Shown: positions 1 through 6,290, counted from the stretch's first letter. The stretch is DNA of 13,396 bases from Rhodospirillaceae bacterium (GCA_018660965.1 JABJJH010000275.1:1-13396); one strand, 5' to 3'. A program made the numbers and translations. Notes: a model not told the origin generated them from the letters alone.

Positions 1-1
1 G

Positions 2-307
2 CCGATCCGGATCGGCGTCGGGCTGCATCATGGCCCCGCCATCGTGGGCGAAATGGGATATGGCGACGCCACTGCGATCACCGCCATTGGCGACACCGTC
101 AATACCGCCAGCCGTCTTGAATCAATGACCAAGGACTTCAAGGCGCAAATTGTGGTGTCGGAAACCGTCGCCGAAGCCGGCCATATCAATCTTTCGGCTT
201 TTGATCGTCGCGACGCCGATATCCGAGGCCGCACCGGCGTCATCCCGGTTTACGCCATCACCGACGCGCTGGATCTACCACAAGGCGAATCGAAGGGTCA
301 GTCGTAG
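2..307 (+). CDS. Class III adenylate/guanylate cyclase, C-terminal part (5' end outside window)
   Basis: This is the end of a nucleotide cyclase catalytic domain; the reading frame is open from base 2 and ends at TAG 305-307. Visible motifs are RIGVGLHHGPAIVGEMGYG, then AIGDTVNTASRLES. The Asn and Arg of the NTASR segment (visible residues 34 and 38) match the Asn-x3-Arg that class III cyclases use to bind ribose and stabilise the transition state. The metal-binding aspartates and any N-terminal sensor lie outside the window. The family makes cAMP (or less often cGMP) from the nucleoside triphosphate. The MGYG...TAIGDTVNTASRLE variant resembles alphaproteobacterial cyclases that can carry membrane or 2Fe-2S ferredoxin domains upstream, but that part cannot be seen. 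The gene runs tail to tail into the DUF6165 gene with a 10-base overlap. Confidence 0.93.
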   Translation, partial: PIRIGVGLHHGPAIVGEMGYGDATAITAIGDTVNTASRLESMTKDFKAQIVVSETVAEAGHINLSAFDRRDADIRGRTGVIPVYAITDALDLPQGESKGQS

Positions 308-687
308 GGACGGTATGATTTTTCCTCGACCAGTTCGGAACCCAGCGTTTCGTTGATGCGCCGCTTGATCCCCGCCCGGCGGTCGTTGATCCGGTAAACC
401 GAACGGGCGAGATCAATAAAGGTTTCGCCGAAATCCTGCGCCCGTTCGCAGTCGCGGATATCATCTTCGATTTTCCACAGCGTTTCATTAATCAGTTTGA
501 GCGCCTTGGCGTCGTTCTCCATATCGGCGTCATCGGGGAGCGCCGCGTCGCGCGTCGCCGTGAGCAGTTCGTATTCCTTTCCGACGTTCGCCAACTGGTC
601 GGGATCGGTCATGTTCTCCCGTTTGATTTCAAGGATCGTGATTTTGTCGATCAATTCGCCCCAGGAAACCGCAACCGAGATCGTCAT
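298..687 (-). CDS. DUF6165 family protein
   Basis: A 129-aa soluble, highly charged, mostly helical protein. The N-terminal stretch MTISVAVSWGELIDKITILE, followed by KRENMTDPDQLANVGKEYEL, is typical of the DUF6165 family, and the length fits a single-domain member. No catalytic or metal-binding motif is apparent and the family function is unknown to me. The ATG at 685-687 is preceded by AAAGGA with seven bases of spacing, which supports this start. The 3' end overlaps the last ten bases of the convergent cyclase gene. The 5' side is a 45-base divergent region shared with the Cys-rich small protein, which contains a palindrome. There is no signal peptide or membrane segment. Confidence 0.85.
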   Translation of the reverse strand: MTISVAVSWGELIDKITILEIKRENMTDPDQLANVGKEYELLTATRDAALPDDADMENDAKALKLINETLWKIEDDIRDCERAQDFGETFIDLARSVYRINDRRAGIKRRINETLGSELVEEKSYRPYD

Positions 688-720
688 CCGCCGATCCTTT
701 CAAAAGCATCACACCAGAAT

Positions 721-737
721 AGCATATATGGTATGCT
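721..737. promoter_or_regulatory. Palindrome in divergent intergenic region, possible operator
   Basis: AGCATATATGGTATGCT has 6-base arms AGCATA/TATGCT around a 5-base centre, and contains the perfect 8-base palindrome CATATATG. It lies between the divergent DUF6165 gene and the zinc-ribbon-like gene and overlaps the first possible ATG (733) of the latter. It is AT-rich compared with its surroundings and could include -10 elements for either direction. Binding by a regulator is inference only. Confidence 0.3.
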
Positions 738-966
738 GTCGCGTATGGACACGCAATCTTCGGTAATTTGCGCCTGGTGCGGGCAGCCTACTCCCATGGA
801 CTACGTGCATGGCCATGCACAATGCCTGCATTGTAAAACAAACATCGCGCCCTGTTGCGACGGAGAGGGCCGCGACGGTGGCGTTTGCGAACCGGCTTCC
901 CCCTATAACGCGACGAGACGCCGCGGCGGCGGCGCTTGGCAAGTCCCGGCCCGTGGTTCAGATTAG
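733..966 (+). CDS. Small Cys-rich zinc-ribbon-like protein
   Basis: A 77-aa product from ATG 733, or 73 aa from ATG 745, which may be the true start because the first ATG sits inside a palindrome. Neither ATG has a good ribosome binding site, so a leaderless message is possible. Counting from 745, Cys9/Cys12 (CAWC), His22/His24 (VHGH), Cys27/Cys30 (CLHC) and Cys37/Cys38 (PCCDGE) form a compact metal-binding pattern, most likely one structural zinc site. The region after residue 42 is Arg/Gly-rich and low in complexity and may not be conserved. The Rieske oxygenase gene starts 22 bases after the stop, so the two are probably co-transcribed. The function is unknown; a protein- or nucleic-acid-binding zinc knuckle is possible. 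Confidence 0.7.
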   Translation: MLSRMDTQSSVICAWCGQPTPMDYVHGHAQCLHCKTNIAPCCDGEGRDGGVCEPASPYNATRRRGGGAWQVPARGSD

Positions 967-988
967 CGCGAACCAATCAGGCGGACCC

Positions 989-2026
989 ATGTTCCTTCGT
1001 AATCTATGGTATTTAGCGCTTCCCGGCGAGCAACTGAAACGCGGCGCAATGATGCGCAAGATTATGCTCGACGAACCGCTGCTGATCGCGCGGGACGCGG
1101 ATGGTGAACCTTTCGCGCTTCGTGACGTTTGTCCGCATCGCGGCATACCCTTGTCCGACGGCGCCTTTGACGGTCGCGAGGTCGAGTGTTGCTATCACGG
1201 TTGGCGGTTCGATCGAACCGGTCGGTGTACAGCCATTCCATCTTTGGTCGCCGACCAGAATTTCAATCTCGAGCGGGTCCGAACACGGCATTACCCGTGC
1301 CGTGAGGTGCAGGGCAATATCTGGGTGTTCTTCAGCGACGGGGACGATTCGGATCCCAGTCATGGCGACGACAATCCCCCGCCGATAATTCCCGGTGTCG
1401 GGGGCCGCGCGCCGGGTCTTACGGAAACCATGATTTTCCCCTCCGCCGTCGATCACGCGGTTGTCGGATTGATGGATCCCGCGCACGGGCCCTTCGTCCA
1501 CCGTTCCTGGTGGTGGCGGTCGCAACGATCCATGCATGAAAAATCCAAGAAATTCGGTCCTTCGCCGCTGGGCTTCACCATGCTGCGGCATCCACCATCG
1601 TCAAACTCAGGCGCCTACAAACTGTTGGGGGGCGCGATGACAACCGAAATCAGTTTCCGCCTGCCGGGGGTGCGGATCGAACATATCGAGGCGGGCCGTC
1701 ATGTTCTGTGCGGCTTAACGGCGGTAACGCCGATCACTGCGCAAGAAACCGAGGTAAATCACGTTATCTATTGGACGCAGCCCTGGTTACGTCCACTCAA
1801 ACCGCTTCTTCGTCCTTTCGTGCGCGCGTTTTTACGTCAGGATCGGGATGTCGTCATCAAGCAACAGGAAGGGTTGAAATATGAATCCAACCTGATGCTG
1901 ATCAACGACGCCGACATGCAAGCGAAATGGTATTACCAGCTCAAACGGGCTTGGGATAAATCTCAACAGGATGGCGGCGCCTTCGAAAACCCCATCGAAC
2001 CGCGCGAGCTACGCTGGCGCAGCTAA
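989..2026 (+). CDS. Rieske non-heme iron oxygenase, alpha-subunit type
   Basis: A 345-aa protein counted from ATG 989. The N-terminal Rieske domain has Cys48-x-His50 (CPHRG) and Cys67-x2-His70 (CCYHGW), which ligate a 2Fe-2S cluster. The catalytic domain carries Asp163-x2-His166-x4-His171 (DPAHGPFVH), matching the mononuclear iron site of ring-hydroxylating oxygenases. Such enzymes take electrons from a reductase and use O2 to hydroxylate, dihydroxylate or demethylate aromatic or other cyclic substrates in the cytoplasm. No reductase, ferredoxin or small beta subunit is nearby, so the electron donor and substrate are unknown. The frame stays open upstream to 809, but that extension overlaps the Cys-rich gene and has no Rieske homology. 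MFLRNLWYLA is the normal family start, and a GGCGGA-like binding site precedes it. Confidence 0.93.
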   Translation: MFLRNLWYLALPGEQLKRGAMMRKIMLDEPLLIARDADGEPFALRDVCPHRGIPLSDGAFDGREVECCYHGWRFDRTGRCTAIPSLVADQNFNLERVRTRHYPCREVQGNIWVFFSDGDDSDPSHGDDNPPPIIPGVGGRAPGLTETMIFPSAVDHAVVGLMDPAHGPFVHRSWWWRSQRSMHEKSKKFGPSPLGFTMLRHPPSSNSGAYKLLGGAMTTEISFRLPGVRIEHIEAGRHVLCGLTAVTPITAQETEVNHVIYWTQPWLRPLKPLLRPFVRAFLRQDRDVVIKQQEGLKYESNLMLINDADMQAKWYYQLKRAWDKSQQDGGAFENPIEPRELRWRS

Positions 2027-2051
2027 TTACTCAGATGATTCCAGGGGGCGA

Positions 2052-2291
2052 CTAGACTTCATCGTCGAACCCTTTGCGGTTGGAGTAGAACACCAGGGCC
2101 ATAAGACCGGCGCCGACCAAAAATGAGAGCACAACGCCAAGGACCATCGCTACAACGCCATGCCAGCTTATCGCCACATCGCCCATTTCAAACCAGACAT
2201 AGGATGCATAGAGCACCGATAAAATCAGGAGCAGCCCAAGCGAGGCGATCAGCAACAGGGCCCTTCGGGTCACGATTCCATCCACGATCAC
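2052..2291 (-). CDS. Small two-helix membrane protein, unknown function
   Basis: A 79-aa protein with two clear hydrophobic segments (about residues 10-33 and 45-68). It has a short charged N-terminus and a polar C-terminal tail ending YSNRKGFDDEV. The start is GTG at 2289-2291 with only a weak binding site, so the first residues are uncertain. It lies 46 bases downstream of the 358-aa unknown gene on the same strand and is probably in one transcript with it. Its 3' end is 25 bases from the convergent Rieske gene. I do not recognise a named family. An inner-membrane location follows from the hydrophobic pattern. Confidence 0.7.
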   Translation of the reverse strand: MIVDGIVTRRALLLIASLGLLLILSVLYASYVWFEMGDVAISWHGVVAMVLGVVLSFLVGAGLMALVFYSNRKGFDDEV

Positions 2292-2337
2292 AGGCTAGAC
2301 GGCGCCGCTGAAGATTTCAGCCGTTCGCCGCAAAGCG

Positions 2338-3414
2338 TCAATAGTCGGAAATTTTCGGCGCGGATTTTTCAATTAATGAAATGCGTTCCATGCCGTGGGT
2401 CATGTCCGACATTATAAATTCGGCTCGCTTCACCATCCCGCCGCGTCCATCGCCGAAACGTTCCATCCAGCTGTCCATTTTCACGGTCAGGCCACATAAA
2501 ACACCGCCAACCGTCGTGTGGTGAGCCTCGATCAACCGTTTTACCTTGGCGAAGGAATCGGCGGTAATGTTGTCCCACATTCCCTGCGAATTCCGGTCGA
2601 AACTCTCGAACCGACCGGTGATCGACGCCGTGATGTCCCCTAACTCTTCGCGGACGAACACCATGGATTTGGCCAGACGCCGATCACTGCGCATCTGATG
2701 ACTTTCATTGAGTTCGTCCATGGCTTCGTCGAACTGCATGGTCATTGGAATCAAACGGTCGAGACAATCGCGAAAATACGCCAACGACATAAAGACGTCG
2801 CCATAGTCCTCCAAAAACGCAGGCACTTCAGCGAGACTGATTTTCAGTTTGTCCGCCATCATTTTCAGGTTCTTCAGCGCGTCCGCCTGATTGGGTGACG
2901 AGAACATGCCGATTAATTCGCTGAAATCCGAAATCTCCGAATCCGATTCCCCATAAATTTGTTGAATCAAGGGCATCGTGAATTGCTTCATATAACTGGT
3001 CAGTTCGGCCGCTTTCCCTTTTGAAAGCTTCAGCGCTGCGTTTTCCTCGACCTTAATGCCGGCTTTTCTCAACTGGATACGCAAGGTGTAAACGTCATAA
3101 CTGGCCAAATTGGCCAGTGAATTGACCATCGCGTCGTCTGGCGGCGGATCCTTCGGATCCCAGTTGAACATTTTCCCCAAATCCTTGGGAAAAACCTGAC
3201 CGCTTCCTGTATCCTCGTCGTTAAATAGCTCTATGACGCTATCCAGGCGAACATTTTTAACAATCCGCGCCCGTTTGAGAGAAGGTGTTACCAGGGGGAT
3301 AATGTTAAGCGGCAGGATATGGAGCGAATCCATTTCAACGGCCTGCTGGCCCGTTAGCTCCGTACTCGCCTCTTCCGCCATGACCGAATCGTCTTTCAAA
3401 GCTTGCGCTGACAT
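2338..3414 (-). CDS. Conserved-looking 358-aa soluble protein, function not recognised
   Basis: The start ATG at 3412-3414 is chosen because GGAG lies six bases upstream. A longer open frame reaches a GTG at 3507 but would run into the CtrA-type box. The product has no signal peptide or membrane helix. Residues 1-27 look disordered and acidic. From about residue 28 (MDSLHILPLNIIPLV) the chain is predominantly helical with many Lys, Glu, Asp, Leu and Met, including a DNLANL/AKLKISL-rich middle and a long C-terminal helical region. No catalytic motif, P-loop or DNA-binding helix-turn-helix is visible. Codon use and composition match a real gene. The 79-aa membrane protein follows at 46 bases. 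A full CtrA-type box upstream suggests cell-cycle or motility-linked control. I do not assign a function. Confidence 0.85.
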   Translation of the reverse strand: MSAQALKDDSVMAEEASTELTGQQAVEMDSLHILPLNIIPLVTPSLKRARIVKNVRLDSVIELFNDEDTGSGQVFPKDLGKMFNWDPKDPPPDDAMVNSLANLASYDVYTLRIQLRKAGIKVEENAALKLSKGKAAELTSYMKQFTMPLIQQIYGESDSEISDFSELIGMFSSPNQADALKNLKMMADKLKISLAEVPAFLEDYGDVFMSLAYFRDCLDRLIPMTMQFDEAMDELNESHQMRSDRRLAKSMVFVREELGDITASITGRFESFDRNSQGMWDNITADSFAKVKRLIEAHHTTVGGVLCGLTVKMDSWMERFGDGRGGMVKRAEFIMSDMTHGMERISLIEKSAPKISDY

Positions 3415-3500
3415 AATGTGCTCCACATTAAAATTCTCCGCGCTTCGATGTAAAGCGGCAAGATTGCGACTTGTGGTGACTGCAGTGTGACAAGAATTGG

Positions 3501-3515
3501 TTAACACGGCGTTAA
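3501..3515 (-). promoter_or_regulatory. CtrA-type binding site upstream of the 358-aa unknown gene
   Basis: On the minus strand the site reads TTTAACGCCGTGTTAACC, which contains TTAA-N7-TTAAC exactly, the full alphaproteobacterial CtrA consensus. It ends 86 bases before the start codon at 3414, a plausible distance for a promoter-proximal activator or repressor site. The surrounding 294-base gap (3415-3708) holds no other gene. I could not place a convincing -10 element next to the box. Confidence 0.5.
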
Positions 3516-3658
3516 ATCGCGGCCAATTTACTGCCTACAGGTATTTAGCGCTTTAACGCGCAATCCGCCACCGTCAGACCGGTTCAGGATTAACATGCCC
3601 TGATACATAATGATTTGGCGTTGTGAACCCGGCCGTTATGTTAATTTGAGGCGGCGCC

Positions 3659-3701
3659 TCGCGCTTGCCGGATTACCAAAAGCCGCTCCGAACAAGCGCG
3701 A
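3659..3701 (-). terminator. Stem-loop just after the universal stress gene
   Basis: A perfect 9-base inverted repeat, TCGCGCTTG (3659-3667) and CAAGCGCGA (3693-3701), encloses a 25-base loop starting 7 bases past the UspA-family stop. A second small hairpin (GAGGC/GCCTC, 3648-3660) touches it. There is no run of T on the minus strand afterwards, so this is not a textbook intrinsic terminator. It may protect the mRNA 3' end or act with Rho. Confidence 0.4.
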
Positions 3702-3708
3702 CCCGTTC

Positions 3709-4536
3709 TTAATGGGACATGAGAACCGGCACGGTCATGCGCGATAAAATATCCCTGGTCATGCCGCCCAGGATGACTTCGCGCATGCGGGAATGTCCGT
3801 ACGCGCCCATGACGATCAAATCCACGCTTTCATCGGCGACGAAATTCAACAAGACGTCGCTGGCGTCGATATTGTTGGCGACGGACCGTCTCACCGTCGC
3901 GGCGATGCCGTGTCGCGCAAGATGTTGGGCAAGATCCGCCCCCGGCAGGTCCCCCATGCCCTTGGGCTCGATGGAAAACACCTCTACCGCCTCGGCGCGC
4001 TCCAGAATCGGCATGGCGTCGGCGACCGCGCGCGATGCCTCCCGCCCTCCGTTCCACGCGACCACGACGTGCTTGCCGATTGGCCGGGAGACCCCAATTT
4101 CGGGAATAACCAGGACAGGACGGCCTGAATGAAGGACAAAATCATCCGGCAGGTCGAGATAAGCGTCCATCGATTCCTGGGCCGGTTGTTGGCCGATAAT
4201 CGTCAAATCGGTGAAGCGCGCGTTTCGACTTACTGTATCCACGATGCCGCCGGCCTCTTCGACCCAGCCACTACGGTCGGACCATCCGGCGTGTTTGACG
4301 ATGGACTCGAACGCTTTCTGCGCGGTCGCCATCGACGCTGTTTCCCGCCGTTCAACTTCAACCAGAACGTCGGGAGGGATCGCCGCCAGCGCATAGGTCG
4401 GCGTATCCGCCGACATTCGTACGCCAAGCCCGGTCAAGTGGGCGTCATGATCCATCGCCAAGGCGACGGCGGCTTCAATCCGCAAGTCAGTGCGTTCCGA
4501 TTCGTTCACATAAACCAATAAATCTTTAAGCGCCAT
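3709..4536 (-). CDS. Universal stress protein, tandem UspA domains
   Basis: A 275-aa cytoplasmic protein with two Usp repeats, roughly residues 1-143 and 152-275. The first starts MALKDLLVYV and the second KHVVVAWNGG. The C-terminal repeat has the nucleotide-binding loop G244-x2-G247-x9-G257, but the usual Ser/Thr after the last Gly is Gly (GGMTRDIL), so ATP binding is likely but not certain. The ATG at 4534-4536 is chosen over the GTG at 4548 because GGAGG lies just upstream with good spacing. An FNR/FixK-type box lies 65 bases upstream, so induction under low oxygen is predicted. Usp proteins support survival in starvation, oxygen limitation and other stress; the exact role here is unknown. 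A stem-loop follows the stop codon. Confidence 0.93.
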   Translation of the reverse strand: MALKDLLVYVNESERTDLRIEAAVALAMDHDAHLTGLGVRMSADTPTYALAAIPPDVLVEVERRETASMATAQKAFESIVKHAGWSDRSGWVEEAGGIVDTVSRNARFTDLTIIGQQPAQESMDAYLDLPDDFVLHSGRPVLVIPEIGVSRPIGKHVVVAWNGGREASRAVADAMPILERAEAVEVFSIEPKGMGDLPGADLAQHLARHGIAATVRRSVANNIDASDVLLNFVADESVDLIVMGAYGHSRMREVILGGMTRDILSRMTVPVLMSH

Positions 4537-4568
4537 TTTCGCCTCCACCTATGTGAAATCGATCTTTA

Positions 4569-4591
4569 GCGTAGTGTGTGATACCCTACGC
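4569..4591. promoter_or_regulatory. Inverted repeat between the FNR-type box and the stress gene start
   Basis: GCGTAG (4569-4574) and CTACGC (4586-4591) form perfect 6-base arms around 11 bases. The repeat sits where the -10 region or transcript start of an FNR-activated promoter for the stress gene would be expected. It could be a second operator or a 5' leader hairpin. It may also be chance. Confidence 0.25.
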
Positions 4592-4600
4592 ATCGTGACA

Positions 4601-4614
4601 TTGACCCAGATCAA
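4601..4614 (-). promoter_or_regulatory. FNR/FixK-type binding site
   Basis: TTGACCCAGATCAA matches TTGA(C/T)-N4-(A/G)TCAA, the half-site pattern recognised by FNR, Anr and FixK regulators, at every conserved position. Its centre is about 71 bases from the stress gene start codon. If it is a class II activator site at -41.5, transcription would start near 4566, leaving a leader of about 30 bases with GGAGG. Because the site is nearly symmetric it could also act toward hspQ, but that start codon is 280 bases away. Confidence 0.65.
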
Positions 4615-4670
4615 GGCTGGCGATGCTTTCCAAGAGGACACTGTGCCTGGAAATAACGGAAAGGAACCGC

Positions 4671-4748
4671 ATGGTAGCTAGTGGTGTGGCGGAACGGGAC
4701 GCGACGGAACAAATCTCCGCCTTTCGGGCTCTATTTCCAGGCGTTTGA
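4671..4748 (+). CDS. Possible 25-codon ORF in the leader ahead of hspQ
   Basis: ATG 4671 to TGA 4746-4748 would encode MVASGVAERDATEQISAFRA followed by LFPGV. GGAAAGGAA ends a few bases before the ATG, a good binding site, which is the main reason to list it. The product is short, soluble and matches nothing I recognise. It lies 57 bases to the right of the FNR-type box. It could be a small protein, a leader peptide or chance. Confidence 0.2.
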   Translation: MVASGVAERDATEQISAFRALFPGV

Positions 4749-4893
4749 GGAAACAAGGGCCCCAGCTCGCCGCTTCAAAAGCTTGCCGTAATGGCGCGGT
4801 TGCAGTAATGAAAAGGCGGTGGTCCAGCGTCGTTCGAAATTATTATGTGAGGCGCGCGGCGCCGTGCAACCCAGGAGACCGGAAATTCAGGAA

Positions 4894-5226
4894 ATGTCCA
4901 TAAAAACAGCGAAATTTGGCATCGGCCAAATTGTCCAGCATCGGAAACACCCGTTCCGCGGCGTCATTTTCGATGTCGATCCCATATTCGACAATTCCGA
5001 GGAATGGTGGAACTCCATCCCCGAAGGGAGCCGACCGTCGAAGGATCAGCCGTATTATCACCTGTTCGCCGAAAATTCGGAAACTTCCTATATCGCCTAT
5101 GTATCGGAACAAAACCTGTTACCGGACGAGTCTGGCAAACCGGTGTCGCACCCGCAGGTGAGCGATTTCTTTTTCAAGGAAATCGAAAACGGCCATTACA
5201 CCGCGCGCGATAATCAGGCGAATTGA
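4894..5226 (+). CDS. hspQ: Heat shock protein HspQ (hemimethylated-DNA-binding/YccV-type domain)
   Basis: A 110-aa protein beginning MSIKTAKFGIGQIVQHRKHP. AKFGIGQ-V-HR, FRGVIFDVDP and QPYYHLFAE, followed by AYVSEQNLL, are the conserved blocks of the HspQ family, whose fold is a small beta-barrel. In Escherichia coli HspQ is a heat-induced protein that affects degradation of denatured DnaA and acts as a specificity factor for the Lon protease. The C-terminal tail SDFFFKEIENGHYT is slightly longer than in the enterobacterial protein. The frame stays open upstream to a GTG at 4819, but that extension has no family similarity. The ATG has AGGA very close to it and GGAG 16 bases upstream, so the binding site is not ideal. 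The gene converges on the LLM oxidoreductase gene with a 33-base gap. Confidence 0.92.
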   Translation: MSIKTAKFGIGQIVQHRKHPFRGVIFDVDPIFDNSEEWWNSIPEGSRPSKDQPYYHLFAENSETSYIAYVSEQNLLPDESGKPVSHPQVSDFFFKEIENGHYTARDNQAN

Positions 5227-5259
5227 TCAGGCCGCATTTACCTAACAGGCGACACTGAT

Positions 5260-6219
5260 CTAATTTCCCCCGGCGGGCATAATGTCGCTGGCGAAGCGCG
5301 ACATGTTATCCAGGGTCTCGTCCATCGAACCCGTTTGCAAATTCACCATCAGATGCTTGACGCCCAGATCGCTCAGGGCCTGAATGTCGCTTCTGATGTT
5401 ATCGTCGGACCCGGTAAAGATCATTCGCCCGCCGTCTTGCGCCTTACCGTCGCCAGGCGCGACGAACATGTTGGTGATAAAAGCGAGCGTAAAGTCCGAC
5501 CCGTCGCGACCTTCGGCGTCCAGCGCCGTCTTCATGCGCGCGGCGCCGGCGGCGTACGCCTCGACCGTGTCCAGGGGGTGGCGGGGATTGTTGCCCACCG
5601 GGTACCAAGCGTCGCCCAGGCGCGCGGCGCGGCGCAGCGCGGCTGGACTTTCACCGCCGATCCACAACGGCGGATGCGGCTTCTGAACGGGTTTGGGCAG
5701 AAACGAGACATTGGAGAATTGCGAAAATTCGCCATCGTAAGCCGGGGTGTCCTGGGTCCATAATTCCTTGAAGATCGACAGATATTCATCGACTACCCGA
5801 CCGCGCGCCTCGAATGGCGGCGTTCCGATGGCCTCGAACTCTTCGCGCATCCATCCGACCCCGCAACCAACCGTGACCCGACCGTGGGACAGGACATCAA
5901 TGGTGGATAACATTTTCGCGGTAACCATGGGATTGCGGTAAGGCACGACCATTACCGATGTCAAAAGCCGCGCCGTCGTCGTGGCGTGCGCCAGATAAGA
6001 CAACAGGGCTAATACCTCCATCGCCTCCCCTATCGGCGCACCAGGCCAATCGCCCGCCTGGGTGTAGGGGTAGCGCGACGCGATATCGCCGGGAACGACG
6101 ACGTGGTCGTTGACGTAAACATGGGCGTACCCCAACGATTCGCCATGGCTCGCAATCCTGCAGATATCTTCCGGCGCCGCCAAAGGCCCGCGCGTCGGCA
6201 CGGCAAACCCAAAATCCAT
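5260..6219 (-). CDS. LLM-class flavin-dependent (possibly F420-dependent) oxidoreductase
   Basis: A 319-aa protein of the bacterial luciferase-like TIM-barrel superfamily. Characteristic segments are the N-terminal FGFAVPTRGP, HVYVNDHVVVP, TSVMVVPYRNP followed by VTAKMLSTIDVLSHGR, VGVGWMREEFEA (here GCGVGWMREEFEAIG), and KPHPPLWIGGESPAALRRAA. These are typical of the TIGR03619-like group often annotated as F420-dependent. The cofactor (F420 or FMN) cannot be decided from sequence alone. Substrates of this group are largely unknown. The start at 6217-6219 is chosen because GGGGAG lies eight bases upstream; an in-frame ATG at 6232-6234 lies upstream of that site. It is on the same strand as the exporter operon, 92 bases beyond it, but a hairpin in between makes a separate transcript likely. 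Confidence 0.9.
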   Translation of the reverse strand: MDFGFAVPTRGPLAAPEDICRIASHGESLGYAHVYVNDHVVVPGDIASRYPYTQAGDWPGAPIGEAMEVLALLSYLAHATTTARLLTSVMVVPYRNPMVTAKMLSTIDVLSHGRVTVGCGVGWMREEFEAIGTPPFEARGRVVDEYLSIFKELWTQDTPAYDGEFSQFSNVSFLPKPVQKPHPPLWIGGESPAALRRAARLGDAWYPVGNNPRHPLDTVEAYAAGAARMKTALDAEGRDGSDFTLAFITNMFVAPGDGKAQDGGRMIFTGSDDNIRSDIQALSDLGVKHLMVNLQTGSMDETLDNMSRFASDIMPAGGN

Positions 6220-6290
6220 CGTTGTTCTCCCCATTTCGATAAAATTACGACCAGCGTCCCGTATTTACAGGAAGCCGCTCCCCGATCAAG

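Larger units (their letters stand above)
4537..4893. other. 357-base regulatory gap between the universal stress gene and hspQ
   Basis: The genes on either side diverge. The half near the stress gene holds the FNR-type box (4601-4614) and a 6-base inverted repeat (4569-4591). The half near hspQ holds one possible 25-codon ORF (4671-4748) and about 145 bases (4749-4893) in which I see no gene. I searched for a heat-shock (sigma-32 type) promoter ahead of hspQ and found no convincing match. Confidence 0.6.

Noticed and set aside
809..988. Upstream extension of the Rieske oxygenase reading frame
   Set aside because: It overlaps the Cys-rich gene in another frame, and family similarity starts at MFLRNLWYLA (ATG 989).
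2123..2311. Plus-strand ORF opposite the two-helix membrane protein
   Set aside because: Arg/His/Ser-rich with no structure; the minus-strand frame gives two clean membrane helices.
3505..3507. GTG start at 3507 for the 358-aa unknown protein
   Set aside because: No binding site, it overlaps the CtrA-type box, and the ATG at 3414 has GGAG at ideal spacing.
4129..4521. Plus-strand ORF opposite the universal stress gene
   Set aside because: Antisense to a strongly recognisable Usp protein; no binding site or family features.
4819..4893. Upstream extension of hspQ to a GTG
   Set aside because: The extra 25 residues are basic and unrelated to HspQ, whose conserved sequence starts just after ATG 4894.
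4749..4893. Heat-shock (sigma-32 type) promoter ahead of hspQ
   Set aside because: Looked for CTTGAAA/CTTGAC followed by a CCCCAT- or CTAT-like -10; only partial matches with wrong spacing were found.
5225..5260. GATCAG/CTGATC inverted repeat in the hspQ/LLM convergent gap, as a bidirectional terminator
   Set aside because: Only a six-base AT-containing stem with a 24-base loop and no T-tract; too weak to call.
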